Below, in pieces: positions 62,601 to 64,000 of a stretch of 64,000 nucleotides of DNA; the stretch's first letter is position 1; each line of letters opens with the position of its first letter. A program made the position numbers and the translations under genes. The stretch is taken from assembly GCF_014204415.1 (NCBI RefSeq), contig NZ_JACHLE010000002.1:558001-622000 (forward strand). Direction: 5' to 3'. The notes beneath the pieces are model-generated. The model worked only from the letters and a program-made list of their open reading frames with translations, searched no databases and was not told the DNA's origin. The stretch is from Chryseobacterium defluvii (GTDB taxonomy: Bacteria; Bacteroidota; Bacteroidia; Flavobacteriales; Weeksellaceae).

Positions 62601-63494
62601 GTCTTCGGTATAGAAATGCTTTTGAAATATAAACGATTCTTTTCCGTCATTGATATTGCATCTCATTTTACAAATATAATTCCAAGTAATCTTCTCGTCG
62701 AAGTGCTCAAAAAAGCGGGTACAGAGGAGGCAAGTGAAGCTCCAAGATTTGGGGGGTATGAAATTGAAAGAATTTTTGAAGAACTTGACAAGAGAGAAGA
62801 TATTGAAAAATCAGCTCTCATCAATTTAGAATGGATCTATCTCCCAATTCTAGATTCATATGGGACAAGAAGAAATCCAAAAAATTTGGAAGAAGAATTA
62901 GCAAACAATCCTGAGTTCTTTATTGAAGTTTTAAAATTGATTTACACACCTAAGGACAAAGAATTATTACAAAAAGAAAGAGAAGAAATTTCAGATGAAT
63001 TAATCCAAAATCGAGCAAAGCATGCCTATCATTTGTTACATTCTTGGAAGAAACTTCCAGGAATGAAAGAAGATAATTCTATTGATGAGGCAGAATTGAA
63101 AAGATGGGTCACAAACGCAAGGAATTTAGCAGAAAGTGTAAGTAGATTAGAGGTTGCTGATGCTGAAATTGGAAAAATTTTGGCACAATACCCTGAGAAT
63201 AGTCCATTATGGCCAGAAGAAAAAATTTTTCGACTAATTGAAGAAATAAACACGGAGAGTTTAAAGAATAATTATTCTTCTGCTTTATTTAACAAAAGAA
63301 GTTTCTCTTCAAGGACAGCATTTGAGGGAGGAAACATTGAAAGAGAAAAAGCAGCTTATTTTGAAAAATTAGAGAACGACTTTAAGAATAAGTACCCAAA
63401 TGTTGCTGAAATATTCAAACATATGAAAGAAGGCTATTTATCTGATGCTAAAAGAATGGATGAAAGAGCAGAAAGAGATAGGTTAGAATATTGA
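59700..63494 (+). CDS. 1264-residue protein with restriction-like N-terminus, putative defence
   Basis: Residues 1-165 look like a nuclease fold: GGWDGIVECET (D54), VPQGTSLWEFGTTSD (E74) and KGKADDDYDKR (K84) are a D, E, migrated-K pattern. Residues about 215-240 (IKGIKASTKNEAIAFIIASAKLF) resemble a damaged P-loop helix, as in STAND-like NTPases. The remaining 1000 residues are helical and charged, with Trp-rich repeats near 480-700 (for example FEEYPDD-type, WYAWVN-type) and no obvious domain. No transmembrane segment. It is likely a large anti-phage or restriction effector; related proteins I recall lack assigned function. Confidence 0.6.
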   Translation: MKLVTRNNLENWADTTFSKTALPYLISRLIRATTPASTKANLPSGSATYIGGWDGIVECETETSYVPQGTSLWEFGTTSDCKGKADDDYDKRKKNSIGFNPSESVFIFVTPRLWTKKDEWVKEKKAESHWKDVKVYDSVDLEQWLDNALSVSRWFASQDGVGAYPFDGIMTADEFWEEWSMGPKGLVLSPECVIAGREYEKDLLLSALQGYPTIKGIKASTKNEAIAFIIASAKLFSTEEFDRFFSKALIVDTEGNFRGIRINTYNPLNLIPRFDDAQPLYAAVSNGHHVLVPLGADDDFNQETITLPTIDRDGQINALIKSGILREDAEKFSRESGRNITILKKLLGFPYYQAKWIEKENIREIIPALLLGRWNETFAGDVELIEKLSQQKYSDYLVILNRWKNFEESPIIQIGETWRLTSPLDLWTALSSQLTPKDFQNIQECYVLAFKNGNPIIEPEEKNNFAAYFNKRKKYSNWLREGLTQSLILIGRLDGVKIPNLNNPQNWVDNIIFDLLNNASGEIWISVDHELPLISEASPESFLKSVKNSLEKEQSEIMDMFKEEEGFLHETSHHTGLLWALENLAWLPEYLRDVSLILLKLSRLDPGGSLSNRPLNSISEIFKPWHYQTLASYDERMEILRYVTEKEKESGWTLLIRMLPDHHGIAHPTHKMRWRMFDKNTNLTYTYQEIWNTHSAVIEMLIKLFDNNEEKFSQLIKEITNLSSGDRKSVIDWADATYTNVKQEKFTTWEAIRGILNHHRSHPDTDWALPESDLARLENLYNKLQPADIVNKYIWLFNNHWPGFPEGFRYVENEFEKRHEQQKKLIDEARKTAVTFFLQELGLNATLELRKQVKENWLLGDALARVVTNQSDILSVCECLNDERNTISFVQNFIYRKSIIENFDWIKSLFKKLQDKGFGNKALANVLIPLDQNQQLWNFVVSLNEDTQNEYWLNVNPHFYHISNEEKVFGIEMLLKYKRFFSVIDIASHFTNIIPSNLLVEVLKKAGTEEASEAPRFGGYEIERIFEELDKREDIEKSALINLEWIYLPILDSYGTRRNPKNLEEELANNPEFFIEVLKLIYTPKDKELLQKEREEISDELIQNRAKHAYHLLHSWKKLPGMKEDNSIDEAELKRWVTNARNLAESVSRLEVADAEIGKILAQYPENSPLWPEEKIFRLIEEINTESLKNNYSSALFNKRSFSSRTAFEGGNIEREKAAYFEKLENDFKNKYPNVAEIFKHMKEGYLSDAKRMDERAERDRLEY

Positions 63495-63618
63495 CGCCAA
63501 CACGTTTGGCCTGCGCAAAAATGCTCAAAATTCATTATTTAATCCCGTTTTATTTGCAATTTAAAAATAACTTATTATACTATGTTGTGTTATACAGTTT
63601 ATACATAACCATTAAGAA

Positions 63619-64000
63619 ATGCAGTTCCATCCTAACTTTCAGATCACTCCTGCCATAGCCAATCGGCTGTTAGAAATTGAGATGAGGGGCACGGGAACAG
63701 GATTCTATATGCCACCCGAAGCAAAAGATGTAGCTCTGCTGATGAAAGCTCTCACAAAATGGATCAACGAACAAATAAAGACTAAAGAACTTCCCGCTCC
63801 CATTATTGCAGGATTAGCTCATTATCAATTTGCAACTATCCATCCTTACTATGACGGAAACGGAAGAACAGCCCGTTTATTAACCACCTTCATTCTTCAC
63901 AAAACAGGTTACGGAATGAAAGGTATTTATTCATTGGAAGAATATTATGCCAAAAACCTGCAAGGATATTATAATGCATTAGCCATTGGGAAAAGTCATA
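63619..64000 (+). CDS. Fic-domain protein (partial, cut by window end)
   Basis: Open from ATG 63619 to the window edge (127 codons). The catalytic motif is HPYYDGNGRTAR at residues 75-86, the canonical HPFx(D/E)GNGRxxR for AMP or other nucleotide transfer to target proteins. The N-terminus is short: the helix QITPAIANRLLEIE (8-21) runs directly into GTGFYMPPEAKDVALLMKAL, without the usual 100 residues that carry the inhibitory (S/T)xxxE(G/N) helix. This may be a deletion product, or inhibition may come from elsewhere. 125 bp after the 1264-residue gene. Confidence 0.85.
   Translation, partial: MQFHPNFQITPAIANRLLEIEMRGTGTGFYMPPEAKDVALLMKALTKWINEQIKTKELPAPIIAGLAHYQFATIHPYYDGNGRTARLLTTFILHKTGYGMKGIYSLEEYYAKNLQGYYNALAIGKSH

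Overview
The window is typical of a Flavobacteriia chromosome, most like Chryseobacterium or a close Weeksellaceae relative (inference). The signs are AT-rich DNA, promoters with the Bacteroidetes -7 box TAnnTTTG, few Shine-Dalgarno sites, a type IX secretion (T9SS) sorting domain, a GLPGLI protein, a TonB-plug-less outer-membrane barrel, DUF3127 and a FeoB-associated Cys-rich protein. No species can be named from the sequence alone.

Layout. (1) 1-1620: a polymorphic-toxin remnant, with an EndoU nuclease module, its immunity gene, a decayed second EndoU tail and a duplicated immunity gene. (2) 1727-6496: lepA, a small membrane protein, a large transthyretin-like protein and a DUF1579 lipoprotein. 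(3) 6629-17459: a cluster of about fifteen genes for NAD and ADP-ribose chemistry and RNA-end processing. It begins with a Nudix-type regulator (NrtR family). It continues with NADAR, a 2OG-Fe(II) oxygenase, a VWA protein, a divergent PurA paralogue, a SLOG-like protein, an ART-like/PARG-like fusion, DUF4291, a macrodomain, a Sir2 deacylase, an ADP-ribosylglycohydrolase, KptA (RNA 2'-phosphotransferase) and a metallophosphatase. I find four copies of a 19-bp palindrome (consensus TWGTGTAAAAAYAACACAA) upstream of the regulator, of NADAR (twice) and of the coiled-coil/VWA operon. This is probably the regulator's operator. (4) 17551-33769: chromosomal genes for a zinc peptidase, a JmjC-like protein, an outer-membrane barrel plus GLPGLI protein, FeoAB, DinD, GlmM, a TPR protein, a DMT transporter, Aat and DUF3127. 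(5) 33932-34187: tRNA-Leu(UAG), tRNA-Gly(GCC) and tRNA-Leu(UAA) behind one very good promoter.

(6) 34191-57558: an integrative element of about 23.4 kb inserted at the 3' end of tRNA-Leu(UAA). A 15-bp piece of the tRNA is repeated at 57544-57558, just beyond a tyrosine integrase. Its cargo includes ArdA antirestriction, a DUF4365-nuclease/TPR protein (likely defence), a small nuclease-like protein and a frameshifted gene. It also carries a T9SS-linked Rhs toxin locus with a spare C-terminal cassette and two lipoprotein immunity candidates. The mobility end has a putative rolling-circle Rep, an excisionase-like HTH protein, a rod-shaped RNA candidate and a set of tandem repeats that run from ATG to ATG. 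(7) 57559-64000: a second accessory stretch beyond the right att copy. It holds a NUMOD4 protein with a degraded HNH, a broken two-helix membrane gene, a 1264-residue protein with a nuclease-like N-terminus, and a shortened Fic protein cut by the window end.

The two strongest leads are the four-operator NAD/ADP-ribose regulon in region 3, and the Rhs cassette array with its RNA and repeat structures in region 6. All family calls come from reading motifs by eye, without database searches.
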